A stretch of DNA of 64,000 bases. Source: Mesorhizobium sp. Lineage in GTDB: Bacteria > Pseudomonadota > Alphaproteobacteria > Rhizobiales > Rhizobiaceae. The notes beneath the pieces were generated by a model. The model made no database searches, was not told the DNA's origin, and was given only the letters and a program-made list of their open reading frames with translations. The stretch covers positions 62,001-126,000 of the forward strand of contig JAHBYX010000004.1 in NCBI GenBank assembly GCA_019635735.1, given 5' to 3'. Shown here piece after piece: positions 26,363-35,508 of this stretch (positions are counted from its first letter, which is position 1; every line of letters starts with the position of its first letter). Position numbers and translations under genes: made by a program.

Positions 26363-29267
26363 GCATGCGTTTCCCTTCCGGATCGAACATGTGATGGCTC
26401 ACGATCTCGACCGGGCCGAAGCGGCCGCGCAGCGGATCGGAGACATAGGCGCGGGTGCCGTGCCGTTTCTTGCCGCCCTTCACCAGCGCCAGGCCGATAT
26501 ACTTGCCGAGCGAGGGCGAGAAGCAGACGGCGGTGATGTGGCCGATGGAATCGCGCAGCGCCGTTGGATCGTTATGCTCGACCAGATGCGCGCCGCCGTT
26601 GAGCGGGCGGCCGTCGAGCGAGACGAGACCGACGAGGCGGATGCGGTTCTCGTCCACCAGGCCTTCGCGGTCCATCATGGCGGAGCCGACGAAGGGCTTC
26701 TTCTTCGAGAGCATCCAGTCGAGATAGAGGTCGCGCGCCGTTGTGCGGCCGTCGATCTCGGCGCCGGTGACGTGGCCCTTCTCGATGCGCATGGTGCCGA
26801 GCGCCTCGAGGCCGTAGGGCACCAGGCCGAAAGGCTGGCCGGCCTCGATCAGGGCGTCCCATACCTGCTGCCCGTGGCCGGCGCCGGAATAGACCTCGTA
26901 GGCGAGCTCGCCGGAGAAGGAGAGGCGGCAGATCATCACCGGCACGCCGGCCACCTCGCCGCGCACGATGCCCATGAAGGGCAAGGTCTCGTTGTCGACG
27001 GCGGTGCCGGCGACGACAGAGGCGAGGATGTCGCGGGCGCGCGGCCCGGCGATCGAGGCGCCGGCCCACTCGTCGGTGACGGAAGTGAGTGTCACCTTCA
27101 TATCCGGCCAGTAGACGTCGAGGAAATATTCGAGGTTCTGCATGACCTTGCCGGCATTGGCCGTCGTCGTGGTCATCAGGAAGTCGTGCTCGGCGAGCCG
27201 CCAGGTCGTGCCGTCGTCATAGGCGAAGCCGTCCTCGCGCAGCATCAGCCCGTAACGGGCCTTGTTGATCGGTAGCGTCGAGAACAGGTTGGTGTAGACG
27301 CGGTCGAGGAATTCGGCGGCGTCCGGGCCCTGGACCATGATCTTGCCCAGCGTCGAGACGTCGACGATGCCGGCGGCGGAGCGGGTCGCCTTCGTCTCGC
27401 GGATATAGGCCTGTTCGACGGTTTCGCCCGGTGCGCCGTAGATGGCAGGGCGGTGCCAGAGGCCGGCGGGATACATCTTGGCACCCTGCCCGACATGCCA
27501 GTCGTGCATCGGCGTCAGGCGGTCGGGTCTGAGATCGCCGATGCGCTCGGCACCGATCGCGCCGATCGACACGGGCGAGAACGGGGCGCGGAAGCGGGTC
27601 GTGCCGACCTCGGGGATCGGCTTGCCCAGGGCTTCGGCCATGATCGCAAGGCCGGGCACGTTGGACGTCTTGCCCTGGTCGGTTGCCATGCCGAGCGTGG
27701 TGTAGCGCTTCAGGTGTTCGACCGAGACGAAACCCTCGCGGTGGGCGAGGCGCACGTCGTCGGCGGTGACGTCGTGCTGGAAATCGACGAAGGCCTTGCC
27801 GCCGGCCCTGATCTCGAACACCGGGGCGGGCGCGACGTCGAGCCCGTGGCCGCCGGAGAAGTCGCCGGCCGCGGTGCCGACGGCGGTCCAGTCCTGCGCC
27901 GGCTTCGGCGGCAGGAAGGCCTGCAGCGTCGCATCCCATTCCGCCTTGCCGGCGCCGGCCTGGCTGGCGAGATGGATCGCCGGCGACCAGCCGCCGGAGA
28001 CGGCGAGCAGATCGGCGGAGATGACGCGCGGATCGCCGGTCAAGCTGCCGGTCGCTGCGTCGAACTTCTGCACCTTGAAACCGGTCAGGCCCTTGCCGCC
28101 CTCGGTCGCGACCACCGCGTGGCCGGTGAGCAGTTCGCCGCCGCATTCGGACGCCAGCCGCCGCGCGTCCTCGGAGATCGCGGCGCGCATGTCGACGATG
28201 GCGACGATCGTCGCACCCGCCTCGCGCAGCAGCGCGGCATTGGCGTAGGCGCTGTCATTGTTGGCGAAGACGGCGATGCGCTCGCCGGGCAGCACGCTGA
28301 AATCGCTTGCGTAGCGCGCGGCGGCCGAGGCCAGCATCACGCCCGGCCGATCGTTGCCCGCAAAGACGATCGGCCGCTCGAAGGCGCCGGTGGCGAGCAC
28401 GACCTTCTTGGCGCGGATCACCCAGTGGCGCTGGCGCGGTTCGCCCTTCGCCGCCTCGCGTTTGTGATCGGCGACGCGCTCGGTCGCCGCGATCGTGTTG
28501 CCGTCGTAGTAGCCCCAGGCGGCGGTGCGCGACAGCAGCCGGACATTGGGCAGTTCGCGCAGGCCCGAGACGGTTTCCTCGACCCAGTGCGCGGCGTCGG
28601 TGCCTTCGATGCGTCCGCCCGACCAGCGGGCCGACCCGCCAAACAGCGGATCCATCTCAAGCAGGATGACGCGACCGCCGTCGCCGGCAGCCTCGCGCGC
28701 GGCTTTCAGGCCAGCAGGGCCGGAGCCGACCACCAGCACGTCGCAGAAGGCGTTCATGCGCTCGTAGCGGGCGGTGTCCTTCGCCGTTCCGGCGCGGCCG
28801 AGGCCCGCAGCACGGCGGATGAAGTGCTCGCAGAACATCCAGAACCGGGTGCCCTTGAGCGGCCCGATCACCGGACCCATGAAGGTCTTGTAGTAGAAGC
28901 CCGCGCCGAGCAGCTTGCCGCCCAGCTGATTGACCGCGCCGACGTCGAAGGAGAGCGACGGAAAGCGGTTCTGTGAGACGGCCTCGAGGCCTTCGTATAT
29001 CTCGACCTGCGTCGCCGGCAGGTTCGGCTCGCGGACGTCGCCGCGGATCAGCGTCACCAGCGCATTGGGCTCGTCCACGCCGGCGGTGAGGACTCCGCGC
29101 GGGCGATGATACTTGAACGAGCGGCCGAACAGCGTGACGCCGTTCGCCATCAGGGCGGAGGCGAGCGTGTCGCCAGGATGGCCGGCGAAGATCTTGCCGT
29201 CGAAGGAGAAGCGGATCGAGCGGGCGCGGTCGACGCGGCCCGGCGCATTGGTGCGGCGCGGGCTCAT
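26355..29267 (-). CDS. soxA: Sarcosine oxidase alpha subunit
   Basis: 970 aa, full length. Residues 10-100 form a 2Fe-2S-like fold without the cluster cysteines (FDGKIFAGHPGDTLASALMA), as in known SoxA. A NAD-binding Rossmann domain follows (CDVLVVGSGPAGLKAAREA, near residue 175). The C-terminal 400 residues are a GcvT-type folate-binding domain. With beta, gamma and delta it oxidises sarcosine to glycine, passing the methyl carbon to H4folate and releasing H2O2. The 5' end overlaps soxD by 4 bp. Confidence 0.95.
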   Translation of the reverse strand: MSPRRTNAPGRVDRARSIRFSFDGKIFAGHPGDTLASALMANGVTLFGRSFKYHRPRGVLTAGVDEPNALVTLIRGDVREPNLPATQVEIYEGLEAVSQNRFPSLSFDVGAVNQLGGKLLGAGFYYKTFMGPVIGPLKGTRFWMFCEHFIRRAAGLGRAGTAKDTARYERMNAFCDVLVVGSGPAGLKAAREAAGDGGRVILLEMDPLFGGSARWSGGRIEGTDAAHWVEETVSGLRELPNVRLLSRTAAWGYYDGNTIAATERVADHKREAAKGEPRQRHWVIRAKKVVLATGAFERPIVFAGNDRPGVMLASAAARYASDFSVLPGERIAVFANNDSAYANAALLREAGATIVAIVDMRAAISEDARRLASECGGELLTGHAVVATEGGKGLTGFKVQKFDAATGSLTGDPRVISADLLAVSGGWSPAIHLASQAGAGKAEWDATLQAFLPPKPAQDWTAVGTAAGDFSGGHGLDVAPAPVFEIRAGGKAFVDFQHDVTADDVRLAHREGFVSVEHLKRYTTLGMATDQGKTSNVPGLAIMAEALGKPIPEVGTTRFRAPFSPVSIGAIGAERIGDLRPDRLTPMHDWHVGQGAKMYPAGLWHRPAIYGAPGETVEQAYIRETKATRSAAGIVDVSTLGKIMVQGPDAAEFLDRVYTNLFSTLPINKARYGLMLREDGFAYDDGTTWRLAEHDFLMTTTTANAGKVMQNLEYFLDVYWPDMKVTLTSVTDEWAGASIAGPRARDILASVVAGTAVDNETLPFMGIVRGEVAGVPVMICRLSFSGELAYEVYSGAGHGQQVWDALIEAGQPFGLVPYGLEALGTMRIEKGHVTGAEIDGRTTARDLYLDWMLSKKKPFVGSAMMDREGLVDENRIRLVGLVSLDGRPLNGGAHLVEHNDPTALRDSIGHITAVCFSPSLGKYIGLALVKGGKKRHGTRAYVSDPLRGRFGPVEIVSHHMFDPEGKRMHG

Positions 29268-29566
29268 GGTGCGGCTCCCGGCTTGCGGCGGCTCGACGGC
29301 TTGTGCCCGGGATGCGGCCGCACGAACTCAACCGAGGAGATCGCATGGGTCAAGGTCGAGCGCACCATCTTCAGGTGCGCCCGGCAGCCGCCGGAATGCT
29401 GCCAGTATTCGGCGTGGTCGCCCAAGGTGTTGACGCGGTCATAGGTGTAGACGTTCCAGGCGGCCTGGTCGGTCGAGGCGGGGTCGGGGCGCGCGCGGTT
29501 GGCATCGCCCTGGTAGGTGAATTCGGCCAGGTCGCGCGGCCCGCAATAGGGACAGGTTATCAGCAT
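29264..29566 (-). CDS. soxD: Sarcosine oxidase delta subunit
   Basis: 100 aa. Zinc-binding CPYCGPRDLAEFTYQGDA at the N-terminus, plus His and Cys in EYWQHSGGCRAHL, are the hallmarks of SoxD. ATG at 29566 overlaps the soxB stop by one base (TGATG). Structural zinc subunit of the heterotetramer. A Pro/Arg/Lys-rich tail ends the protein. Confidence 0.95.
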   Translation of the reverse strand: MLITCPYCGPRDLAEFTYQGDANRARPDPASTDQAAWNVYTYDRVNTLGDHAEYWQHSGGCRAHLKMVRSTLTHAISSVEFVRPHPGHKPSSRRKPGAAP

Positions 29567-30825
29567 CAGTGCAGCCTCGGCGTCGAGCCCTGGCCCTTCT
29601 CGTCGATGACGAGGCCGCGGTGGAAGCGGTCGAGCGTGAAGGCGGCATTGTAGGGGTGCGGCTCGTCGCGGGCGATGGTCCAGGCGAAGCACCAGCCCGA
29701 CGCCGGCGTCGCCTTGAAGCCGCCGTAGCACCAGCCGGTGTTCAGATACATGCCGGGGAGCGGCCCGGTGGTGATGATCGGCGATCCGTCCATCGACATG
29801 TCCATGATGCCGCCCCAGGAGCGCAGCAGGCGCACGCGCGCCAGGCCCGGGAACATGGCCGCCAGTTCGCTCATCACGTCCTCGACGATCGGCAGGTTTC
29901 CGCGCTGGGCGTAGGTGTTGTAGCCGTCGATGTCGCCGCCGAAGACCATGCCACCCTTGTCGGACTGGGTAACGTAGAGGTGGCCGGCGCCGAAGGTGAC
30001 GACCGTGTCCATGAACGGCTTCAGGCCCTCCGAGACGAAGGCCTGCAGCACATGGCTCTCGATAGGCAGGCGATTGATGCCGGCCATCTTCATCAGCTGC
30101 CCGGTGTGCCCGGCGACCGCGACGGCCACCTTCTTCGCCCGGATCTCGCCGCGCGTCGTCCTGACGCCAACGATCCTGTCGCCGTCGCGCAGGAAGCCGG
30201 TGACTTCGCAGTTCTCCAGCATGTCGACGCCGCGCCGGTCGGCGCCGCGCGCATAGCCCCAGGCGACCGCGTCATGGCGCGCGGTGCCGGCCCGACGCTG
30301 CATCAGCCCGCCATAGACCGGGAAGCGGCCGCCGAAATTGATGTCGAGCGCGGGCAGGAACGCCTTGATCTGTTCGACACTCATCAGCTCGGCGTCGATG
30401 CCGACATGGCGCATCGCGTTGCCGCGCCGGGCGAAGTCGTCGAGCTGGGAAGGCGAATTGGCGAGGTTGAGGCAGCCGCGCTGGGAGAACATGACGTTGT
30501 AGTTGAGGTCGTGGGAGAGGTTCTCCCACAGTTTCACCGAATGCTCGTAGAAGTGCTGGTTCTGCGGCAGGAGGTAGTTCGAACGGATCATCGTCGTGTT
30601 GCGGCCGATGTTCCCCTGGCCCAACCAGCCGCGCTCTACCACCGCGACATTGGTGATGCCGTGTTCCTTGGCGAGATAGTAGGCGGTGGACAGGCCATGG
30701 CCGCCGCCGCCGACGATCACCACGTCGTATTCGGGCTTGGGGTCCGGCTTGCGCCAGGCGGGTTTCCAGTCCGGCTGCGCCGAAAAAGCGTTCCGCAGCA
30801 GGGAAAAGACCGAATATTCCGCCAT
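29566..30825 (-). CDS. soxB: Sarcosine oxidase beta subunit
   Basis: 419 aa FAD/FMN subunit: Rossmann VVIVGGGGHGLSTAYYLAKE near residue 36, IGRNTTMIRSNYLLPQN typical of SoxB, and the C-terminal GGIMDMSMDGSPIITTGP. FMN is covalently bound to a His in the beta subunit of characterised enzymes. Start ATG 30825 (MAEYSVFSLLRNAF) has GAGGCACGGGCGTTC upstream. First gene of soxBDAG, divergent from the mechanosensitive channel 168 bp away. Confidence 0.95.
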   Translation of the reverse strand: MAEYSVFSLLRNAFSAQPDWKPAWRKPDPKPEYDVVIVGGGGHGLSTAYYLAKEHGITNVAVVERGWLGQGNIGRNTTMIRSNYLLPQNQHFYEHSVKLWENLSHDLNYNVMFSQRGCLNLANSPSQLDDFARRGNAMRHVGIDAELMSVEQIKAFLPALDINFGGRFPVYGGLMQRRAGTARHDAVAWGYARGADRRGVDMLENCEVTGFLRDGDRIVGVRTTRGEIRAKKVAVAVAGHTGQLMKMAGINRLPIESHVLQAFVSEGLKPFMDTVVTFGAGHLYVTQSDKGGMVFGGDIDGYNTYAQRGNLPIVEDVMSELAAMFPGLARVRLLRSWGGIMDMSMDGSPIITTGPLPGMYLNTGWCYGGFKATPASGWCFAWTIARDEPHPYNAAFTLDRFHRGLVIDEKGQGSTPRLH

Positions 30826-30993
30826 GAACGCCCGTGCCTCGCGATTGCCGGGGCAGACTATAGAGCAGGCCCGGGGGCGAAGGCGAGGAATACGCCATCG
30901 CTTTTCGAAAGGCCGACGCCTGACCGCGCGCCTTGCCGCGACCGGCGGGCGCAACTATTGATGGGCCGGACGAATCCGGCGGCGTGAACGCGT

Positions 30994-33489
30994 TTGAACA
31001 ACCATCTTCTCGACAGACTGGCGGCATTTCTCATCGCGCTGCTGACGGCCGCGGTTCTCTCCGTCGTTCCTCTCGCGGCGCAGGCGCCCGTGCCGGAGAT
31101 CGTCGCGACGCAGCAGGCAGTGATCGCCGACCTGAGCGCCAAGACCGACGAAATCCAAAAGCGGGTCGAGGCGAATGCCGAGAATGACGGGCGCCTCGCC
31201 GATCTGCGCATAGAGCTGGACGAGCTCGCCAAGGAAATCTTGAAGGCGGGCGTCGCCTTTCGACCCAGGCTGACCGAGATCAACACGCGCCTCGAGCTCC
31301 TCGGCGCCGCTCCCACGGAAGGCCAGCCGCCGGAAGCTGAAATGGTGGCGAAGGAACGGCAGGCGCTGATCAGCGAGAAGAGCCAGATAAACGTGCTCAT
31401 CGGCGAGGCGGAAACGGTCTCGCTGCGCGTCAACCGGCTGATCGCCGAAATCGCCCAGATGCGCCGCGATCTCTTCGCCAACACGCTCTCGAAGCGCTAC
31501 GAAATAGACTACGCGCTGCTCGGGCAGGTCGTCGCCGACCTGACGGACGAGCTCTCCAGGCTCTATTCGACGGTCGCGGCCTGGCTGAAGTTCGTCGTCC
31601 AGTACAAGCTGTCGTCGGTGCTGACCGCCGCGTTCTTCGCCGTCGCCGGCGCCCTGGTCCTTATGATCGGCGGCGGGCGCCTGTTCGGCAGCTTGTTGAA
31701 TGTCGACCCCGCCGAACCGGATCCGCCCTATATAAGCCGCCTGTCGGTGGCGTTCTGGTCGACCTTGCTGCGCTCCGCCTCAGTGACCGTCTTTTTCGTC
31801 AGCACCTGGTTTTTCTTCGACTATTTCGACGTTCTGCGCGGCGACATCGGCGCAATGCTGGTAGCCGCCTTCACCGTCATCGTGCTCGTCCTGTTCGTCC
31901 ACCGCCTGTCGCATGCCGTGTTGTCGCCAAGACTGCCTTCGTGGCGACTGATCGAGATCGAACCGCGCCCCGCAAGGCTGCTGGTCTGGCTGATCACTGC
32001 GATGGCGATCGCTACCGGCCTCGACTATCTCCTGGGGGAGATCTTCCGGATCCGCGGGGCGCCGCTGGCGTTGACCGTGGGCGAGTCGCTGGTCGCAACA
32101 GTTGTCGCCGGCATCCTGATGATCCTGATAGCTTCGGTGAAGCCGTTTGCGGGCGACGATGGGCGACTCCGGCCTTGGCCGGCGTTGTTGCGCATCGCGT
32201 TCTATCTGGTGGGTGGGTTCACGGTGCTGACGGCTCTGCTCGGCTACATCGGCCTGGCGAAATACATCTCGCAACAGATTGTCATCACCGGAGCGACGCT
32301 GGCGCTGATGTATATCGGCGTGCTCAGCGGACGTGCGGTTGCCGAGGAAGGCGCGTTTGCCGGGACGGCGCTCGGGCGGCGGCTGGGGGAACGGTTCCGG
32401 ATCGACGAGGCGACATTCGATCAATTGGGTCTCGCCACCAGTATCCTGATCAATATTCTCGTTCTGTTCGTCGGCGTGCCGATGATCCTGCTCCACCTCG
32501 GATTCCAGTGGGGCGACATCCGCGCCTGGGCCTATTCGATCGCCACCGAGATCCGCATCGGTACCGTGACCTTCTCTCTGATCGGCATCGTCACAGGCAT
32601 CGCGGTCTTCGCCTTCGGCTTCCTGCTCACGCGCTGGTTCCAGGGCTGGCTGGACGATTCGGTCATGACCCGCGGACGGGTCGACGCCGGCGTGCGCAAC
32701 TCGATCCGCACCGCGGTCGGTTATGCGGGCGTGGCGCTAGCCGGCCTGATCGGCATCTCGGCCGCCGGCATCGACCTTTCCAATCTCGCTCTGATCGCCG
32801 GCGCGCTGTCGCTCGGCATCGGCTTCGGCCTGCAGAACGTCGTGTCCAACTTCGTCTCCGGCCTCATTCTCCTCGCAGAGCGGCCGTTCAAGGTGGGCGA
32901 CTGGGTGGTGGCGGGCGCGGTGTCCGGGACGGTGAAGAAGATCAGCGTTCGCGCCACCGAGATCGAGACGTTCCAGCGCCAGACAGTGATCATGCCGAAT
33001 TCGGAGCTGATCAACGCGGCCGTCGGTAACTGGACGCACCGCAACAAGCTCGGACGCGTCGAGATCAAGGTCAACGTCGCCTACGGCGCGGATGCGCACC
33101 GGGCGCACGAGATCATGCTTTCGGTCGCGAAGGCGCATCCGCTCGTGCTGAAGAATCCCGAGCCATTCGTGCTCTTCGCCAATTTCGGACCGGCCGCGCT
33201 GGAATTCGAGATCCGCGTATTCCTGTCCGATATCCTCAACGGCATGCGGGTGCAGAACGACATCCGCTTCGCGGTGCTCGACGCGCTCGGGGAAGCGGGA
33301 ATCGAGATCCCGTCGTCGCCGCGCATGGTGCCGCCGAAGGAAGAGGACGAGGCCGCGGTGCGCCAAAAGGAACAGGCGGAGGAAGAACTGATCGCCGCCC
33401 GCCGCGCCAGGGAGACGAAGGCGCCTGCGAAGCGCCGCCGCCGGCGCCCGGACCCGGATGCGGACGGCGCGGTCGACGACGACACGTGA
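30994..33489 (+). CDS. DUF3772/MscS-type mechanosensitive channel
   Basis: 831 aa inner-membrane channel of the large MscS/MscK-like class. Signal-like N-terminus LIALLTAAVLSVVPLAAQAP, then a periplasmic helical DUF3772-type region (residues 30-190) with long polar helices. About ten transmembrane helices follow, and the MscS core near residues 580-690: ALIAGALSLGIGFGLQNVVS, then FVSGLILLAERPFKVGDWV. The C-terminus is basic then acidic (KRRRRRPDPDADGAVDDDT). The best start is TTG 30994, a rare codon with only a weak ribosome site; the next ATG is far inside. It should release solutes on hypo-osmotic shock. Confidence 0.9.
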   Translation: MNNHLLDRLAAFLIALLTAAVLSVVPLAAQAPVPEIVATQQAVIADLSAKTDEIQKRVEANAENDGRLADLRIELDELAKEILKAGVAFRPRLTEINTRLELLGAAPTEGQPPEAEMVAKERQALISEKSQINVLIGEAETVSLRVNRLIAEIAQMRRDLFANTLSKRYEIDYALLGQVVADLTDELSRLYSTVAAWLKFVVQYKLSSVLTAAFFAVAGALVLMIGGGRLFGSLLNVDPAEPDPPYISRLSVAFWSTLLRSASVTVFFVSTWFFFDYFDVLRGDIGAMLVAAFTVIVLVLFVHRLSHAVLSPRLPSWRLIEIEPRPARLLVWLITAMAIATGLDYLLGEIFRIRGAPLALTVGESLVATVVAGILMILIASVKPFAGDDGRLRPWPALLRIAFYLVGGFTVLTALLGYIGLAKYISQQIVITGATLALMYIGVLSGRAVAEEGAFAGTALGRRLGERFRIDEATFDQLGLATSILINILVLFVGVPMILLHLGFQWGDIRAWAYSIATEIRIGTVTFSLIGIVTGIAVFAFGFLLTRWFQGWLDDSVMTRGRVDAGVRNSIRTAVGYAGVALAGLIGISAAGIDLSNLALIAGALSLGIGFGLQNVVSNFVSGLILLAERPFKVGDWVVAGAVSGTVKKISVRATEIETFQRQTVIMPNSELINAAVGNWTHRNKLGRVEIKVNVAYGADAHRAHEIMLSVAKAHPLVLKNPEPFVLFANFGPAALEFEIRVFLSDILNGMRVQNDIRFAVLDALGEAGIEIPSSPRMVPPKEEDEAAVRQKEQAEEELIAARRARETKAPAKRRRRRPDPDADGAVDDDT

Positions 33490-33596
33490 ACGACGCGTTC
33501 AGTTGCCGTTCAGGCTCGATTGAATATAAGCTCCCTCGCAACGGACGATTTCGTCCTCGCATTGGACAGAAGGCGGTGGAGACACCGGTTCAGGCA

Positions 33597-33857
33597 ATGA
33601 AGAAGTTTCTGGTGATGACCGCGGCGCTGGTTGCGCTGACCTCGCAGGGGAATGCGGCGAGCATCGTCAACAATGACAGCGAAGCGCGCACGGTCGTCGT
33701 GACCGAGGGCGGCAGCCAGCAGGAGCTTTCGCTGGCCGGCGGCGAGAGCGCCGAATTCTGCCCGAGCGGCTGCTTCGTCTCCCTGTCGGGCGAGCGCGAA
33801 ACACTGCTCGGAACCGAGCAGGTGGAAATCAGCGGCGGCAAGATGCGGATCCGCTAG
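33597..33857 (+). CDS. Small exported protein, unknown function
   Basis: 86 aa with a Sec signal peptide (MKKFLVMTAALVALTSQGNA, cleavage near residue 20). The short mature domain has two close cysteines (SAEFCPSGCFVSLSGE) and beta-strand-like sequence. A longer in-frame extension upstream was rejected because it lacks a signal-like context. It resembles a family of small rhizobial periplasmic proteins, but I cannot name it. A perfect 20-bp palindromic terminator follows. Confidence 0.68.
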   Translation: MKKFLVMTAALVALTSQGNAASIVNNDSEARTVVVTEGGSQQELSLAGGESAEFCPSGCFVSLSGERETLLGTEQVEISGGKMRIR

Positions 33858-33881
33858 TCAACTGGCGTACGCGATCTTCGA

Positions 33882-33908
33882 GGCCGGGCAATTGCCCGGC
33901 CTTTTATG
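33882..33908 (+). terminator. Rho-independent terminator
   Basis: Perfect 20-bp palindrome GGCCGGGCAATTGCCCGGCC (33882-33901) followed by TTTTATG. It ends the small exported-protein transcript, 24 bp after its stop. The T-run is short but the stem is strong. Confidence 0.85.
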
Positions 33909-34065
33909 TTTTGCGGCAATGCTCCGTTAAGAGTAATTTTGATTTCCGGCCCGCGCGGCACGTTCGCGCCCGACCCGATTCAGCTTTCCGTAGCGCACCC
34001 CGGCTATGGTCAGGCAAACCGCGCGACAAGGACGCACGCGGACAGGGATGCAAGGTAAGCCGATC

Positions 34066-35508
34066 ATGGACGCCAGGACCGAGAACGCCGCGATTCCGCT
34101 CGCCGTCGATCTCGACGGAACGCTGGTCGCGACCGACCTTCTTTGGGAAGGCCTGTTCCTGCTGATCCGCAAGAATCCGCTCTATCTGTTCGCCGCGTTC
34201 TACTGGGCGCTTTCGGGTGGACCGGCGCGTCTGAAGTGCGAGATCGCCGAGCGTATCGATATCGATCCCTCCGCCCTGCCATACCGGCCCGAGGTCATCG
34301 CTCGCCTGCGCGAGGAACATGCCGCCGGCCGCCGCCTCGTGCTCGCCACGGGCACGCCGCGCAAGTTCGCGGATGCGATCGCCAATCATCTCGACCTGTT
34401 CGACCTGGTGCTGGCCACCGACCGGTTCGGCAATCTCACCTCGAAGCGCAAATGCGCGGCACTCGAGGACGCCTTCGGCGATGGCGGCTTCGACTATGCA
34501 GGCAACAGCCGGCACGATCTTGCCGTGTTCGAGAAGGCGCGGACCGCATGGATCGTCGCACCGGACCGCGCCGCGTCGCGCTGGCATCGCCGCAACGGCG
34601 GCGAACTGATCGACACGCCGAAGGCGACGGCGAAGACCATCGTCAAGATGCTGCGCGCCCATCAGTGGCTCAAGAACGTGCTGATCGCTGTGCCGATGGT
34701 GCTCAGCCACGAATATCTCAACCCTCAGATGCTGATCGCCTGCGCGATCGCCTTCGTGTCGTTCTCCGCCGCTGCGTCCGCGATCTACATCGTCAACGAT
34801 TTCTTCGACCTCGCGCTCGACCGCCGCCACGCGACAAAGCGCAACCGGCCCTTCGCCAGCGGCCTCCTGTCGATGCCGTTCGGCATGGCCTGCGCGGCGG
34901 TGCTCCTGCTGGTCAGCTTCGGCGCGGCGATGTTGCTGCCGTGGGAATTCGGCGCGGTGCTCGGCGGCTATCTGGTGGCGACGACCGCCTATTCGCTCTC
35001 GCTGAAGCGGATGCTCCTGATCGACGTGATGACACTCGCCGGCCTCTACACGATGCGCATCCTGGCGGGTGCTGCGGCGACCGGAACCGACGTCTCGTTC
35101 TGGCTGCTCGCCTTCTCGATCTTCTTCTTCCTGTCGCTTGCACTGGTGAAGCGCTATGTCGAATTGCGCAGCACGGTGATCAAGGTCGGCGAGCGCATCG
35201 CCGGCCGCGGCTACCGGGCCGAGGACCAGGAGATCATCGCCCAGGCGGGCATGGCCTCTGCCTTCGCTTCCGCGCTGGTGCTGGCGCTCTACATCGACAG
35301 CGACGTCGTCAAGGAACAGTACACGCAGCCGGCGCTGATCTGGCCACTCGCCCCGATCGTTCTCTACATGACCATGCGCATCTGGATTTTGGCACGCCGG
35401 GACGAGATGCACGACGACCCGATCGTCTTCATCATCCGCGACTGGCGCAGCCAGCTTGTGGCGGCCATCGGAGCCGTGCTTCTGGTCGCCGCGGTCCTGA
35501 TCAAGTGA
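34066..35508 (+). CDS. HAD-UbiA fusion: decaprenyl-phosphate phosphoribosyltransferase-like
   Basis: 480 aa in two parts. Residues 1-200 are a HAD phosphatase (AVDLDGTLVATDLLWEGLFL, then LVLATGTPRKFADAIANHLD). Residues 205-480 are a polytopic UbiA domain with the prenyl-phosphate/metal motif NDFFDLALDRRHATKRNRPF. The UbiA part resembles mycobacterial Rv3806c (decaprenyl-phosphate + PRPP to DPPR) and Azorhizobium NoeC. The HAD part may remove the 5-phosphate, the step assigned to Rv3807c (inference). Start MDARTENAAIP at 34066; an ATG 18 bp earlier is possible. Overlaps the next gene by 4 bp (GTGA). Confidence 0.85.
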   Translation: MDARTENAAIPLAVDLDGTLVATDLLWEGLFLLIRKNPLYLFAAFYWALSGGPARLKCEIAERIDIDPSALPYRPEVIARLREEHAAGRRLVLATGTPRKFADAIANHLDLFDLVLATDRFGNLTSKRKCAALEDAFGDGGFDYAGNSRHDLAVFEKARTAWIVAPDRAASRWHRRNGGELIDTPKATAKTIVKMLRAHQWLKNVLIAVPMVLSHEYLNPQMLIACAIAFVSFSAAASAIYIVNDFFDLALDRRHATKRNRPFASGLLSMPFGMACAAVLLLVSFGAAMLLPWEFGAVLGGYLVATTAYSLSLKRMLLIDVMTLAGLYTMRILAGAAATGTDVSFWLLAFSIFFFLSLALVKRYVELRSTVIKVGERIAGRGYRAEDQEIIAQAGMASAFASALVLALYIDSDVVKEQYTQPALIWPLAPIVLYMTMRIWILARRDEMHDDPIVFIIRDWRSQLVAAIGAVLLVAAVLIK

